Origin: Sarcocystis neurona
Lineage: Eukaryota; Apicomplexa; Conoidasida; Eucoccidiorida; Sarcocystidae
NCBI GenBank assembly: GCA_000727475.1
Contig: KL647288.1
Coordinates: 1,887,890-1,951,889, forward strand
Length of the DNA stretch: 64,000 nt
Direction: 5' to 3'
Position numbers and translations under genes: made by a program. Under the pieces are notes generated by a model. The model was given only the letters and a program-made list of their open reading frames with translations. It did no database searches and was not told the DNA's origin. Positions 1-11,516 of this stretch are shown here, in pieces. The first letter of the stretch is position 1. Every line of letters starts with the position of its first letter.

Positions 1-519
1 ACACATTTATTCGTGCAGGTGTGCTCGATTCTGCACACACATATATATGCACACATGTGTGCATCTGTAGACACATGCACACACGCGTGGACAGCTCCAC
101 ACGTGCACATATGAAGGTAACCACGAACGTACACATTTAGACCCCACATACTTTGTACCCGGGAAGCTCGACTAAATGAAGTGACGTTGGAATCCACCAA
201 GACAGCGGCCGCAGATTCTCGTCCTTCTGAAGCGATCAATTGTTCCCGTCCAGATGGATGTACAAATTTAGGCTTTCACACAAGTTACTGCATGTACTTA
301 CACTTCACAACAGATTGCTTCAAGGTGCTCCTGTTCTCTCCTAGAAATCACGGAACTACGCATTTACATACCTACAGACATATATAAATGAATATCCTTA
401 CAAGGATGCATCTACCTGTGTCTCTCTTCCTAAATGAATATGTATGTATGTATGTATGTATACACATATGTGCACACTCGCATCCCCAAATATATATTCA
501 CACATACATACATATGCAC
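1..519. other. Gene-free left edge, CA/TA-rich
   Basis: No supported gene. The sequence alternates short CA, TA and GTAT simple repeats. The one short plus-strand frame (181-387) has no recognisable feature. Confidence 0.6.
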
Positions 520-596
520 GTACAAGTACACGTACACGTACACACACACACACACACGTACACACACACACACGTACACACACACACGTACACACA

Positions 597-641
<45 letters not shown>

Positions 642-1150
642 CAACGCGNNNNNNNNNNNNNNNNNNNNNNNNNNNNNNNNNNNNNNNNNNNNNNNNNNNN
701 NNNNNNNNNNNNNNNNNNNNNNNNNNNNNNNNNNNNNNNNNNNNNNNNNNNNNNNNNNNNNNNNNNNNNNNNNNNNNNNNNNNNNNNNNNNNNNNNNNNN
801 NNNNNNNNNNNNNNNNNNNNNNNNNNNNNNNNNNNNNNNNNNNNNNNNNNNNNNNNNNNNNNNNNNNNNNNNNNNNNNNNNNNNNNNNNNNNNNNNNNNN
901 NNNNNNNNNNNNNNNNNNNNNNNNNNNNNNNNNNNNNNNNNNNNNNNNNNNNNNNNNNNNNNNNNNNNNNNNNNNNNNNNNNNNNNNNNNNNNNNNNNNN
1001 NNNNNNNNNNNNNNNNNNNNNNNNNNNNNNNNNNNNNNNNNNNNNNNNNNNNNNNNNNNNNNNNNNNNNNNNNNNNNNNNNNNNNNNNNNNNNNNNNNNN
1101 NNNNNNNNNNNNNNNNNNNNNNNNNNNNNNNNNNNNNNNNNNNNNNNNNN

Positions 1151-1242
<92 letters not shown>
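520..1242. repeat. (CA)n microsatellite interrupted by an assembly gap
   Basis: Near-perfect CA dinucleotides with interspersed ACGTAC steps run from about 520 to 640 and resume at 1151-1242. Between them is a run of N. Translated frames here read as Thr-His or Cys-Val alternation and are artefacts of the dinucleotide. Confidence 0.95.
649..1150. other. Assembly gap (502 N)
   Basis: The unknown bases 649-1150 sit inside the CA microsatellite, so the gap probably reflects a failure to assemble the dinucleotide. The true length is unknown. Confidence 0.98.
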
Positions 1243-1244
<2 letters not shown>

Positions 1245-4200
1245 AACGCGCACATGATGCGCACGTATTCACTCATGTATACATGTGTTCATGGAGAGCT
1301 ACAGAAGGAAAGAAAGAGAGAGCGAGACACAGTACCTGCACGCGGAACGCAGCACGGGAGCAGGTTTTGAATTACACAAAAAATTAATTCACTTCAACGA
1401 CCGTCTCATGCGTACCAATATGGGATAGATGTGTGCAAATACGTACAACGATATGCTAGACACCCCTACGCACGCGTACGCACATATGTTGTATATGAGA
1501 GAAAGAGAGAGCGACAGCACCTGTAGACGGTAGTCGAGGTGGTACTCCGCCTTTAGCTGAAGACCGTGGTCGAGGTGAACAAGAGTGGCTGGCAGGCCTG
1601 CGCGACAGTCCTGAGATAATTAAACGCAGTGAATTTGCATGCAGGCCAGGTGTTGAAAGGAAAGGCGCTTGAACACACTTTATGTGCTTGTTAAGGAAAT
1701 ATGTGTCCTATTCTGCTTTTACTGAGCGAGACTTTTAACCACTAACATGTATTTTTCGCGTCGAACGGAGTCCTGGTTTCAAAGTGAAATCAAACAAATT
1801 CGAAGTACACCGCCATTCATTGTGACACTGTGCGCGGTCCAACCCGCTAGGAAAGAAAGCCCAAATTAGATGGCCCGTTCTGTAATACTTATTCGCCTTG
1901 TCCAGAGAATGGGAGCATGTGGCCACACCTGAGGTGCTGCAGGAAGTTCCAGTCAGTTCCACGTTTGACGTGCTTACCTCAACGGTACCTGCGTCTGAAT
2001 TGAACAGCGCACAAGGGGTATGATCCTCCCGACCTACATCTTACGGCCATTCAGTGGGCCGTAGGAAGCACTTTCGTAGCAACAACAGCGGAGTAATTTG
2101 CACATCTTCGAGTGGAACATATCGTCACACCACACGTTTGAATGGGTATGCACATGCATTAGGGGCACGGAGAAGCTGTCGTGTGCACACCCCTACAGCG
2201 ACTCTCTCCCTCTGCTCACGCGCAGAAATTCGCAAAACTGTGCACTCCACAGTTGTACTCAAAAGACAGGCAAGCAGGAGAGACGGAAAAGCGACAGCCT
2301 TAGTCTGTGACGTTCGCGTTGTCGACCAGAGTCCATCTGTACAAAGGATGGTTCAACCTGTGCATACACATATACGTCGAGTTCGTAAACTGACATCACT
2401 CATGCATCTTCGTAGACAGAAAGTGTCTCTATACGTACCTAGGTGTATATATCTACAGCGTCCTGCGATTATACGCGTGTGGTATATCTAGCTACACGCT
2501 TGTACACTGCGGAGCTAAATACTTGTATAGCCTGTACGTATGAGTTTAGCTATCTATGCTGTTATGTATGTATCACTATTTGGATATCGGTCTTTATGGC
2601 CGGAATACGGGTGGAATTTTACGGGAGCTGTAGATTTCAGTGGACTGCTGCGCAGACGCAGTACGTGAGTACCGACCGACTCGCCGATAGTGTATCATTC
2701 CTGATTCGACACAGAGGCACTCTCCACCTATCTTATATCATGATTTTGAAGCGTATCTGTAACGACTACAGAAATGCCAAAGTACACACGTGCTCCCTCC
2801 GTCTACGGACTTCTTGATGAAGCCAAACACAGCATCTCCACCTCAGGTCGTCGCCCTCTTTGCACAACACTGCCATATCAGAAATCGCTCCCTCTTCCTG
2901 AAACGTGTAAATGCAGTTTTCTGTCCCAAGTGCGTTGCTCAGTCTACAGGGAACTGCCATTTTCAGTCGTAGTTCATAATATCAGGCACATGAGATGGCG
3001 ACAAATTTTTAATGAAGTGTTATGAAAGATACGTTACTTGTTCCTCTTATATGGGTAGACTGTCCATACTTTATCTACTACGTTTTTCGCCTATACTTCC
3101 ATTTGTGTGGTATTACATCACAATAGAAGGGGGCCACGTAAATTGCAATTTATGACGTGTGATAGCACATCACGCCAACAATGACTGGCATGCTTCGGAA
3201 TCGAGTGTTTTCCTGCATGCCTTGTCTGTTCTCACCACTATCACAATATTCCTTGAGTAGGATGTCCCCGGTAGTGCACACAAAAAGCTATGGGCGGCAG
3301 CAGTGGTTTCTACACTAGGGGCAACAAAGAATTCCACCAAAAATTGTCTCACGGCGTATTCTGTCGAGCGTACACTATGCGCACACATGTAATCTACACA
3401 CCTTGCACAACCGGTCACATGCAAACACACATAGGTACAAGCATAGACAAACGGAGTTACAAAAGCGAACTAATGGTTCTCATGAAATTTTTTTGTGTAA
3501 CTCAGGCTGGTGTCTTCAAGTGTCACGCTGTAGCTGAAAAAGAAGCCCGCGCTAGTGGCCGAGCATTCGTTGTAAACTACCATTCCTTCCGCGCAGGAGG
3601 CAAGCTTTAAAAAGCACGGGCACGGATACGTGTAATCTGCGGTTCTCTTGTGTTGCTTTTTGGGAACGACATAATGTGCCGGGATTCGTACGCGCGTCTG
3701 CATGTATTCCAAGATAATCATTAGTATGTTTCCGTCCCTCCGTTTGCCTGTGGGTGTACCTACATGTGTTTACATGTGACCGATTGTGCAGGATGCCTGA
3801 TTTGTTTATTCGTATGCTCCATAAAGTACATGGGTGCTAACGAGTTGCGCACGCCTGTGAACATTCGATCTCCTGGTGCAAATCAGTAGCAGTGTATACA
3901 CGCGGTGGGTCTATGGCCTCCTCACAGACATACGCAACGTAGCTGCGTGCTAAAAGTAGCCTCCACCAGTACTCTTATCGTGTACGTAAGTGAAATTAAA
4001 ATATATGGGTACAGTTCTCCAAAGATGTAACACTGTAACAAATTTCAGTTGAGGCAACAATTGAACAGATACACACGAAGATCTCTCTTCTGCACATCCT
4101 GGAGCATCTGCTGCAGCACCGTATCAACATACCTAGATTCACATCCCCTTGTGTGTAGTGCGACACACGGGACAATCGGATTGAAGTGAACAGTGGACGG

Positions 4201-5454
4201 GCTGTTTGGTAATTAGTGTAACAAGAAATAATAGACAGAGATGAATCCGTAGCTCCTACCGAGTCATCGAAGCGGACAGCCCGCATGGAGAAATCTGTAA
4301 CAAGGTGCTCAAGCAGTTCTTGGTCAGATTCAGGCTGCGAAGGTGAAAAAGAAAGAAGGGGAAGGCAAAGTGAGAAATGACTGGAATGAGCTCCTGACGG
4401 AAACAATGGTGAGAAAGTGATGCGGAGGGCTTTTGCTATGCGTGCCAGCGTTCGCATGCAACAAGAAGCTGGAAATAGTGCAGTTCGTGTGGAAACGTAG
4501 ATGGTGTTAGACAAGAAGAGAGGTTTCTACATCCACGTATCAAGAGGCACCAGCATAGACAGATATGCACTGGACACTTAACGTAGTGACGTAATTGAGA
4601 ACGCACGTGTTGATGACTGAGGTGAAAAGGTTTCACTACGCGTGTCACGCAGTGCGCACAACAGAGACACACGACAACAAAGCTTAGTCCACTGGTGCGT
4701 ACCACGTGCTGCACAGAGTGGAACTATATTCGCCCTTGGAAGGACAACAATGTGCATCAAAATAGGTTAGCAGTTCGAACATGGGAGGCAGAGACTACAC
4801 CATCTCCAGCAGTCCCGCGGGGGTGGTTTCTGACAGCACACGAAGTAGCAGGCAGGAGATAAACAACGCCAGTGTGGTACTTGGTGACGCCACACTAGGG
4901 AATTAATGAAGAAAAAGAGTCTTCTTTTCTTTGTTGCAGTGGTGCCGCAGTGACGCTGGAAACAAGGATTCAGACAAAGAGAAAATTAGGCGAGCGCTGC
5001 TCACTAAAAGATTCAGTGGGGCAGTCGTACTAGAGGTAAGTTTTATATGAATCATTGCACCTAAGTGTTGAGGGAGGGTTCGAAGGTGATGTTCTATTAG
5101 TCTAGAAATTTCTCCGTAGGAGTTGGTAGTCTTTTTAGGGTCCCTTTTTTCCAACTTTGCTCTTGGAGTGAAGAGAGGAGCCGTGCGCTGTATGGAATCA
5201 ATACTTAGATTTTTTTGCATCCGCACGAGTGCCGTACAAGGGCGTACACGAAGGGTACGCAGTAGGCGGGAAACGATACCGACTACCTCATCTCTCGCAT
5301 GTTTTGCTGGAAAGATCCACGCTGCACGAAGCATAGAGGCGAATTTCCCGTTTTACTTGTAAGTATGCCGTTTAGCAATAGTCGAGTGGACCCCATGGAA
5401 GGGATGCGTCAATTTGTGGTGTTTCACCACGAATACGCTAGCTCTCAACAACTC
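1243..5454. other. Gene-poor stretch, nothing assigned
   Basis: Short open frames exist on both strands, the longest being 172 codons on the minus strand at 3996-4514. None shows a recognisable domain, repeat or coherent splice-site set. No RNA gene was recognised by eye. Confidence 0.5.
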
Positions 5455-5590
5455 GCCGCATTCACTCCCCGTAGCTGAGCGTGTCACATCCCGATGCTGA
5501 GAAGTATTCGTTCTGCCAATGTGCTGCATTCACCTCCCGTCGCTGAGCGTGCCACATTCCGCTACTAACAAATAGTCATTCTGCCGATCT
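5455..5590. repeat. Degenerate 68-bp tandem duplication
   Basis: Two adjacent copies, about 5455-5522 and 5523-5590, share GCATTCAC, CCCGT.GCTGAGCGTG, CACAT.CCG and ATTCTGCC at a constant 68-bp offset, with scattered substitutions. It lies outside any supported gene. Confidence 0.75.
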
Positions 5591-6136
5591 GTTGTAGGAC
5601 AACACACGATACAAACACATATGGTTAGGCACAGCTGTGATATATGAACATACATATATATATGTATATATACATGAATACAGATAAATTTGTTGGTGAC
5701 GGCGAAACGAGATACATTGATCCTGAAGACAAGCAATGTAATAATGAAGCCTTGTTCACAAGCTATTATCGCCCGTCTACATGATACATCAACATATCGT
5801 CGACAGCGAAATCTTCACAGTCACCTACGCGTATAAGGCAGGTCAATGAATATATGCGCATGTCTCAAAGAAAGGCGGAACAATGGGTCACGCTGTCCGT
5901 AAAGCAGAGACAGAGAAGTTTTATTCACGGTGAAGAAGCGGCTAAAAAATGACAACAAGTGCCTATTGTTCGAAATTCTAGTCGTGGCCCACATGCACGC
6001 GCGGTGTTTCGTAATTCAAATGCACGACACTAAGGTAACTGCACGGACAATATACAGGTATTGAGATAGGGGGAACTAGTATGCTCTGCGTTCCTTAGAG
6101 CGTCTACCGTAGTACCGACACAAACATACTTGTATA

Positions 6137-6300
6137 CGTCGACATACTTCACATCTTACGACTGACATTCATATATATATATATATATATATATCTATAT
6201 GTATATAAATATGCTGCAATCCGTCGACATACTTCGCATCTTACGACTGACATTCATATATATATATATATGTATTAATATGCTGCAATCCGTCGACAGG
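6137..6300. repeat. Tandem duplication with embedded (TA)n
   Basis: A unit starting CGTCGACATACTTC, followed by CATCTTACGACTGACATTC, a TA run and ATATGCTGCAATC, occurs at 6137-6221 and again at 6222-6290. A third CGTCGACA start is at 6291. The copies differ in length (85 and 69 bp) mainly because the TA run is longer in the first (about 6171-6194). Confidence 0.85.
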
Positions 6301-6869
6301 TCGCCTTCTAGAAGTAAGAACGCTGCGGACCTCTTCAGCTATGCTGCAGACCGCACCAGCTGCCAAAACAATCTGCGTGTCAAACGTAGCATATATGCAG
6401 CAGTAACAACTCCAGGCGGCACTTTGGTTGTGCTTATCTGTCCACGTAATCCAACTCCGGCGCTGGTTTTCGAATCCATCCATACCGATCTGTTATAGTC
6501 CGTATCAGGTATACAGTTTGTGACACAATTTCTCATTGCCCCTCACGTTGTTCACCTCACGACCAGCTCTGTAAAGACGTCTACACGCTTTTGCGACTTA
6601 ACTCGCTCTGTGTGCTCGCCAGCTCAGACTGTATGGAGCTGGCCTTGAGTGCCGTTGCTTCATATCGCACCCCCCAACCAGAATGGATAGAAACAGACTT
6701 ACACGGCATGACTAGGGGCGTGAAGGAAAGCATGCGGGTTCATCGCTGTTTACATGCTAGGGACAGTTTTCTTCAGTGTGTTGTCGTGAAGATGTGCATA
6801 TGCCTGTTTGAGAAAGCACACCTTTCATCTTGACCCTAGCGCGAAAGCTTCTCTGAAGTGACGTATGAG

Positions 6870-7757
6870 TCATGCGATGATTTGCAGGACGGAGCATAGG
6901 CCCTTGTCGCGATTTTCACGTTTACACACAGGGGCGTGGACATCGCGATAATATAAGGCTCCACTATGCGTCACTGAGTGTACCACTCCATCATGATTCT
7001 TTAGACTGACACAACTTACTGAGCAATGATGTGCTTGTGATGTCGCATACGACACCGCATTATTTTTGCTCGCTGTCTCAAGAAACGCGCTGTACTCAAC
7101 AGCTGCTGCTCCCGCGGCTCGTGATGCTATTGGTTCTCCTGTTGGTGGTGGCAGCATCCCTACATCTGCTTCATCTATTGCTGGTAGTGATCCCCGCAGT
7201 ACCGTTTCCCGTCCAGGCATCGTGGGCCTGCCTGCTTGCGCTGATCTTGCAGAAACGGAATCTTCGCACTGGCGCTGCAGGTTGCAACGGCACTTCGCAC
7301 AGAGATTGCCTTCATCTCTCTCCCTCCGTCTTGCTTCGTTGCAGGGAACACGGAGGGGCGTTTTGCTCGTTTTACTCGAGTCACTCAAGGGTTGTAAGCT
7401 GTCACCTTGTAGTTTGTGCATGCAGGACTTGGAACTTTGTGGAGAACTGTTGACCCCAGCAGTTTCTCCGCCGTGACATGTTGGCGCTGCCCCATCTACA
7501 TACTTTATACAGCTGTTACTAGTAGTGCGGATATCGTCGTCTGACTCAGTGCAACCACGGCAGGCGATAGACGCCACACAACCAAGACATCCTACCAGAG
7601 GTAAGAGGAAGGTCTCTAAAGTATCCCTTCGAACAACTGTGACGGAATCAGGAGTTTTCTCGGAGTGACCTGCAGGAATTTTGCTATTTGTTTCTCCGTG
7701 GCAACGCACTTGACAGTGGGACGCCATTGCGACAGTACAGGCAGTTGCTGGTTTCAA
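6870..7757 (-). CDS. Hypothetical open frame, possible exon
   Basis: An uninterrupted minus-strand frame of about 295 codons, long for a neighbourhood whose frames usually close within 100 codons. It is not recognised. It is Ser/Cys-rich with several CxxC-like pairs, and has one hydrophobic stretch (LETFLLPLVGCLGCVASIAC) in the first quarter. The frame has no ATG at its 5' limit; the first in-frame Met is about 11 codons in. A plausible splice acceptor (GTTCAG then GTTTTG) lies immediately upstream, so it could be an internal or terminal exon. Two shorter plus-strand frames (7031-7453 and 7066-7476) overlap it, so even the strand is uncertain. Confidence 0.3.
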   Translation of the reverse strand: MKPATACTVAMASHCQVRCHGETNSKIPAGHSEKTPDSVTVVRRDTLETFLLPLVGCLGCVASIACRGCTESDDDIRTTSNSCIKYVDGAAPTCHGGETAGVNSSPQSSKSCMHKLQGDSLQPLSDSSKTSKTPLRVPCNEARRRERDEGNLCAKCRCNLQRQCEDSVSARSAQAGRPTMPGRETVLRGSLPAIDEADVGMLPPPTGEPIASRAAGAAAVEYSAFLETASKNNAVSYATSQAHHCSVSCVSLKNHDGVVHSVTHSGALYYRDVHAPVCKRENRDKGLCSVLQIIA

Positions 7758-10726
7758 AACCTGAACTTTTCTCCACTATTCAGCCGGAAGAGTGACGTCC
7801 GAAGAAAGCGGTACACGTTCGTGTGCCATTGTTGGGTAATGAGCGAGCAGGCCGTGTGACTTTATCTCGTAACAAAGAACAATATAAAGACCCTACTTAT
7901 TCGTGACCTCTTCAGAAATACTTCTCAATTCGTAAAAATATGGCCACACTTCAAGCATAGCGCTGCTGGCAGGAAAGCGCTACGGCGTGCAACGGCTACC
8001 AGAACGGTATAAGACGTCGACCCTCAATGTCCACATCAGAGTCACTGACGCATAACGGGACGTCCAGAGGAGTGGGAAGGACACGACCAGTGTTAAGACT
8101 TATCAAGTGTAAGCCTCTCCAGCCTGGTTGTTCCGCGCGTCAAAACAACTCCACGAGCGCCTCATATCAGCGCGCACGCCTGTATACGCGCGCGACAACA
8201 CGTACACATACGTGGATGCAGACAAACAATGCGGGAAGTATATTTTTCTCAGTCAGTTTGGGCATATAACAGAAGGTTTTATCCAGGAGGACGTGAAAGT
8301 TAACGTGGTAGTCTACGGGCTCGTAGCCTTGAATTTTATGCACGCACGAATGAGCAGAGATACCGAGAGGCCTGCTCGTGCCCCTTTCAATCGTGTCTTG
8401 TGGATATTACTGCAACTTTCTGAGAGCTGCAGTTCCACGTGAGTGTATATATCGCAGGGTTGAGGGTTAGCCGTCGTCCGGGGGAAGCCTGCATGTAGCT
8501 GAACTACGGAATCGCATTCTACCGAGTGAAATATGCACAGAAAGCCTGAACTGGTCATCAGTGCACTCACCGCTGCTGCAACATACTATTATTCACTCGC
8601 ACGCGATATAGATGATCTATGTACTTGTAAAACAGGTATGTTCACGTGTACGTACACACGCGCACACGCATGTGAAATAGATGACGACACTGGAACACGC
8701 AGACGCCCTGAGCCATTTACTGTTGCCAAGGAGACGGAGGAAATGTTTGCGCATTGCCAATAGCCTTGTATAAAAAATGTACGGGAGACAGGTATATTGC
8801 CGAGACGTCCAGAAATCAGTGCAGGATAGTGATTTCACTCTGTTCGTGAATGGAAAGACCGCCTTTCCCTACACAGACGACCGTCAGCGAATTTGTAAAG
8901 CCACTGCGTTAGACAGCCAGTGGAGTACTAAAGCTCGGATGCGCTGTACGAAATGTTGCAGTTGGTTCGTGTCGTCGTCTTTTAACGAGCGTCCAACGAT
9001 CCAAGTAATTTTCTGGGTCAACAAAGAGCGTGAAATTTTCCTTGCGGCGCCGTAGGCCGCATGCAGCCCTAAAGCCACACGGCGCTAACAGTACATCTGC
9101 GCACCTGAGCACGCATGACGAAAACTATCCATATGGACGCGCACTGTGCGCAAGACAGTAACACTTAGATAGGGCGACCGCGTAGCTCCGGCCAATTTGT
9201 CCTCAAAGACAAAAGAGGCGTTCTGGAGTCAAAAGTGATCATGCCATCCTTCGCATGAGTGCTTTCTCGCGTCGATTCTCCAGGAGATCGACACCGGGGA
9301 AACGCTCAGTACACAGTCGCACAGGTTCCGATTTCGCAAGCGACGCAGAGGAAGTCGACCCTGATGAATAGATTCATCCTGTCTTTGCTCTACATTAATC
9401 TGTGTTAACGGCGTCTCCTCCATATCTTGTTTAGGACGCGTAAACATGTTTGCCAGTTCATCAATCCATGCTGAAGGTCGAGCACGTGCGAGTGTGGACC
9501 AGGAAATATATGCACACTTTAAATATGTCGGACCGACCTGCTGAGCCCTCTATTAGTCTACTGCACGCAGGCGTTTGAGCACGGTCGGGCAATCTACTGT
9601 ACGCAGCCGTCTCAAAACAGACATGCGGAAATGAAGATCCGGCCTTGTAAACGATGGCTGCGAGATGAAAATTACAACTCTGCAGTCATGCTACGTCCAC
9701 CGCTGCTAGAGGGCGCACGCTAGTGGTGTTTCTTCTTTTCCAGGGGTATGCGAAGGGACTGAACCATCTGCCTGTGTTTCAAGTATTCCTCTTTGCACTG
9801 CTCGCCAGTACCCAAGAGTACATCTAGGCACTTGCCCATCAGCTCTCCACTACGTCCGCAGGTATCCTCTAAGGCTGTGTTCTAGCACTCACCGATTTAT
9901 ATATGGAAATACTGTACACGTACGTAAACGGTGTCTCACGAGTTACCGATGCAACCATCGTAGCTTGGACATGCACTCAGTGCAGTTTATTTAGTGTCTG
10001 GACCCACGTTTTTTGCATGTCTTCTCCTCCTCGTTTCCTCCTTTCTTCCACTTGAACTCTCCGCAGTCCATTCCGCATGACTTAGTGTCGGTTTTGAGAG
10101 AGTTTGTGACAGGATTTGCCCATTGCTCACGTTGGGCGTAAAATGCAAGCACGCCATCCGGTTCACGTGCACTTGAAATGTAGCCTCAAGCGGAAAGAAC
10201 ATTTTTTCCTGACCGCTGATGGTAGCGGTTTCAAGCGTGCTACAGGTTTGTGATGCAGCCGCTCTTCTAGTGTGTCCGCGCCAATACTAAGGTGCTGCTG
10301 CGACTCGTGGAAGAGTGGGAGTAGTCAAGCAGAGCCTCCCTTGATGGAAGAGCCTCCTTTGTCTTTTCAGTCGTTTTTGTGAGTTCTGGACATGATTATT
10401 TGACCTGCTTAATACCTCGGGGCTACAAAATCTGCATAGCTCCAGATCACAGCACGAGCGGAAATCTGAATACGGAGGACTTGTTCGAACTTCCCATCAC
10501 ACGGCTGCTTTTGGTTTCCTTCTTCCTGGCAAAGCCTGGCCTTGACTGCTTCCTTTCGCATGCGTGAAGAGGCGTCGTCTCTGCCGCGTCATTACTTTCT
10601 GACCACGTCCGACACTAATGTAGAATTTTCTCGAATCTGCCGACCCTGCTTGCTGGCTTGCCACCGTCTGGTTCCGATGTCTGCCGCATCCTCCCTTTTG
10701 TTTCCGCCTTCTTGCCCCGCCGCTGC
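7758..10726. other. Gene-free stretch
   Basis: No frame longer than about 104 codons and no recognisable domain. The right end may contain the promoter and 5' UTR of the NFU gene that starts at about 10727, but no specific promoter element can be supported. Confidence 0.5.
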
Positions 10727-11516
10727 ATGTATTCTTCCTTCGAATATATCATGGATAAATCAGTTTGTGTTGCGCAGTTCGCGTGTCGGCGAACGGCGAC
10801 GCTTCGAGCACGTGGAGCGTGTCGTTTGTGGTTTCCGTACGGCGCTTCACTCCATAAGCAGCTCTTCATGAGCACGCTTTGTTCGACTTCTGCGCCCCAT
10901 CCCCTTTATTTATCACCCTGCCGGTGGAGCTCTACAGGGTGCGGCAGGCTCTCTCGACTTCTTCACACACAAGCGGAAAAGGAAGGCGCGAGCACGGGGC
11001 AATCTACACGTGACGGAGGCGAAAAAAAAAAGAAAAACAAATTTGAAGTTGGAGAGCGAACAAGCAGCGAATGCAGGGTAAATATTCGAGATGAGGGAAG
11101 CACGGGCAACGAGCCGATTGCTGCCGCTGGCAAAGGCGGAAGCACCAGCATTAACGTTGCCTCTTTGACAGTAGCGGAAAACAACATGGGAGGCATGACA
11201 GTTTCTAGCGTTTCACAAGCAAAAGAGGATATACGTATCAAAGATGCAAGGGGGAATCATGGGCTGGGTGCTTCTGGACGAGACCAAGCGGTGTTCGACC
11301 AGCGAGAAGCTGGTCTGCTTCGTCAGGAGGACGAAAAGATAGGAGAAAGTAAAGATGTTTGCCCCGAAAATGGGGGGCAAGAAGAACAAGAGTTCCGCGT
11401 TGACGTGGAAATGACGCCAAATCCACTCGCGCGGAAATTTTTCGTGCGTGACACTCCGCTCCTGCCACCGACTACTGACAATCTCAATTCGAAGAGCTTC
11501 TCCAAGCGAGACAAAT
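10727..11516 (+). CDS. NFU1: NFU gene exon 1: presequence, linker and start of Nfu N domain
   Basis: The first ATG in frame is at 10727; a second Met is at 10751. The first ~90 residues are rich in Arg, Ser, Cys and hydrophobics with few acids (for example CRRTATLRARGACRLW and GRLSRLLHTQA), fitting a mitochondrial presequence. A charged, low-complexity linker follows to about residue 225. The Nfu_N signature is at residues 229-246 (MTPNPLARKFFVRDTPLL). The exon is closed at a GT (11517) after AAA-T, phase 1, which matches the acceptor of exon 2. That donor (GTACGG) is not a strong consensus, so the end is inferred from phase and homology. The start is inferred because the frame is open upstream to 10658 without another ATG. 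Confidence 0.8.

Noticed and set aside
388..1387. Long open frames of 250-317 codons on both strands
   Set aside because: They are produced by the CA dinucleotide and the run of N, reading Thr-His or Cys-Val alternation.
6465..6477. tRNA T-loop-like sequence GGTTTTCGAATCC
   Set aside because: No paired five-base T stem, anticodon arm or acceptor stem can be drawn around it.
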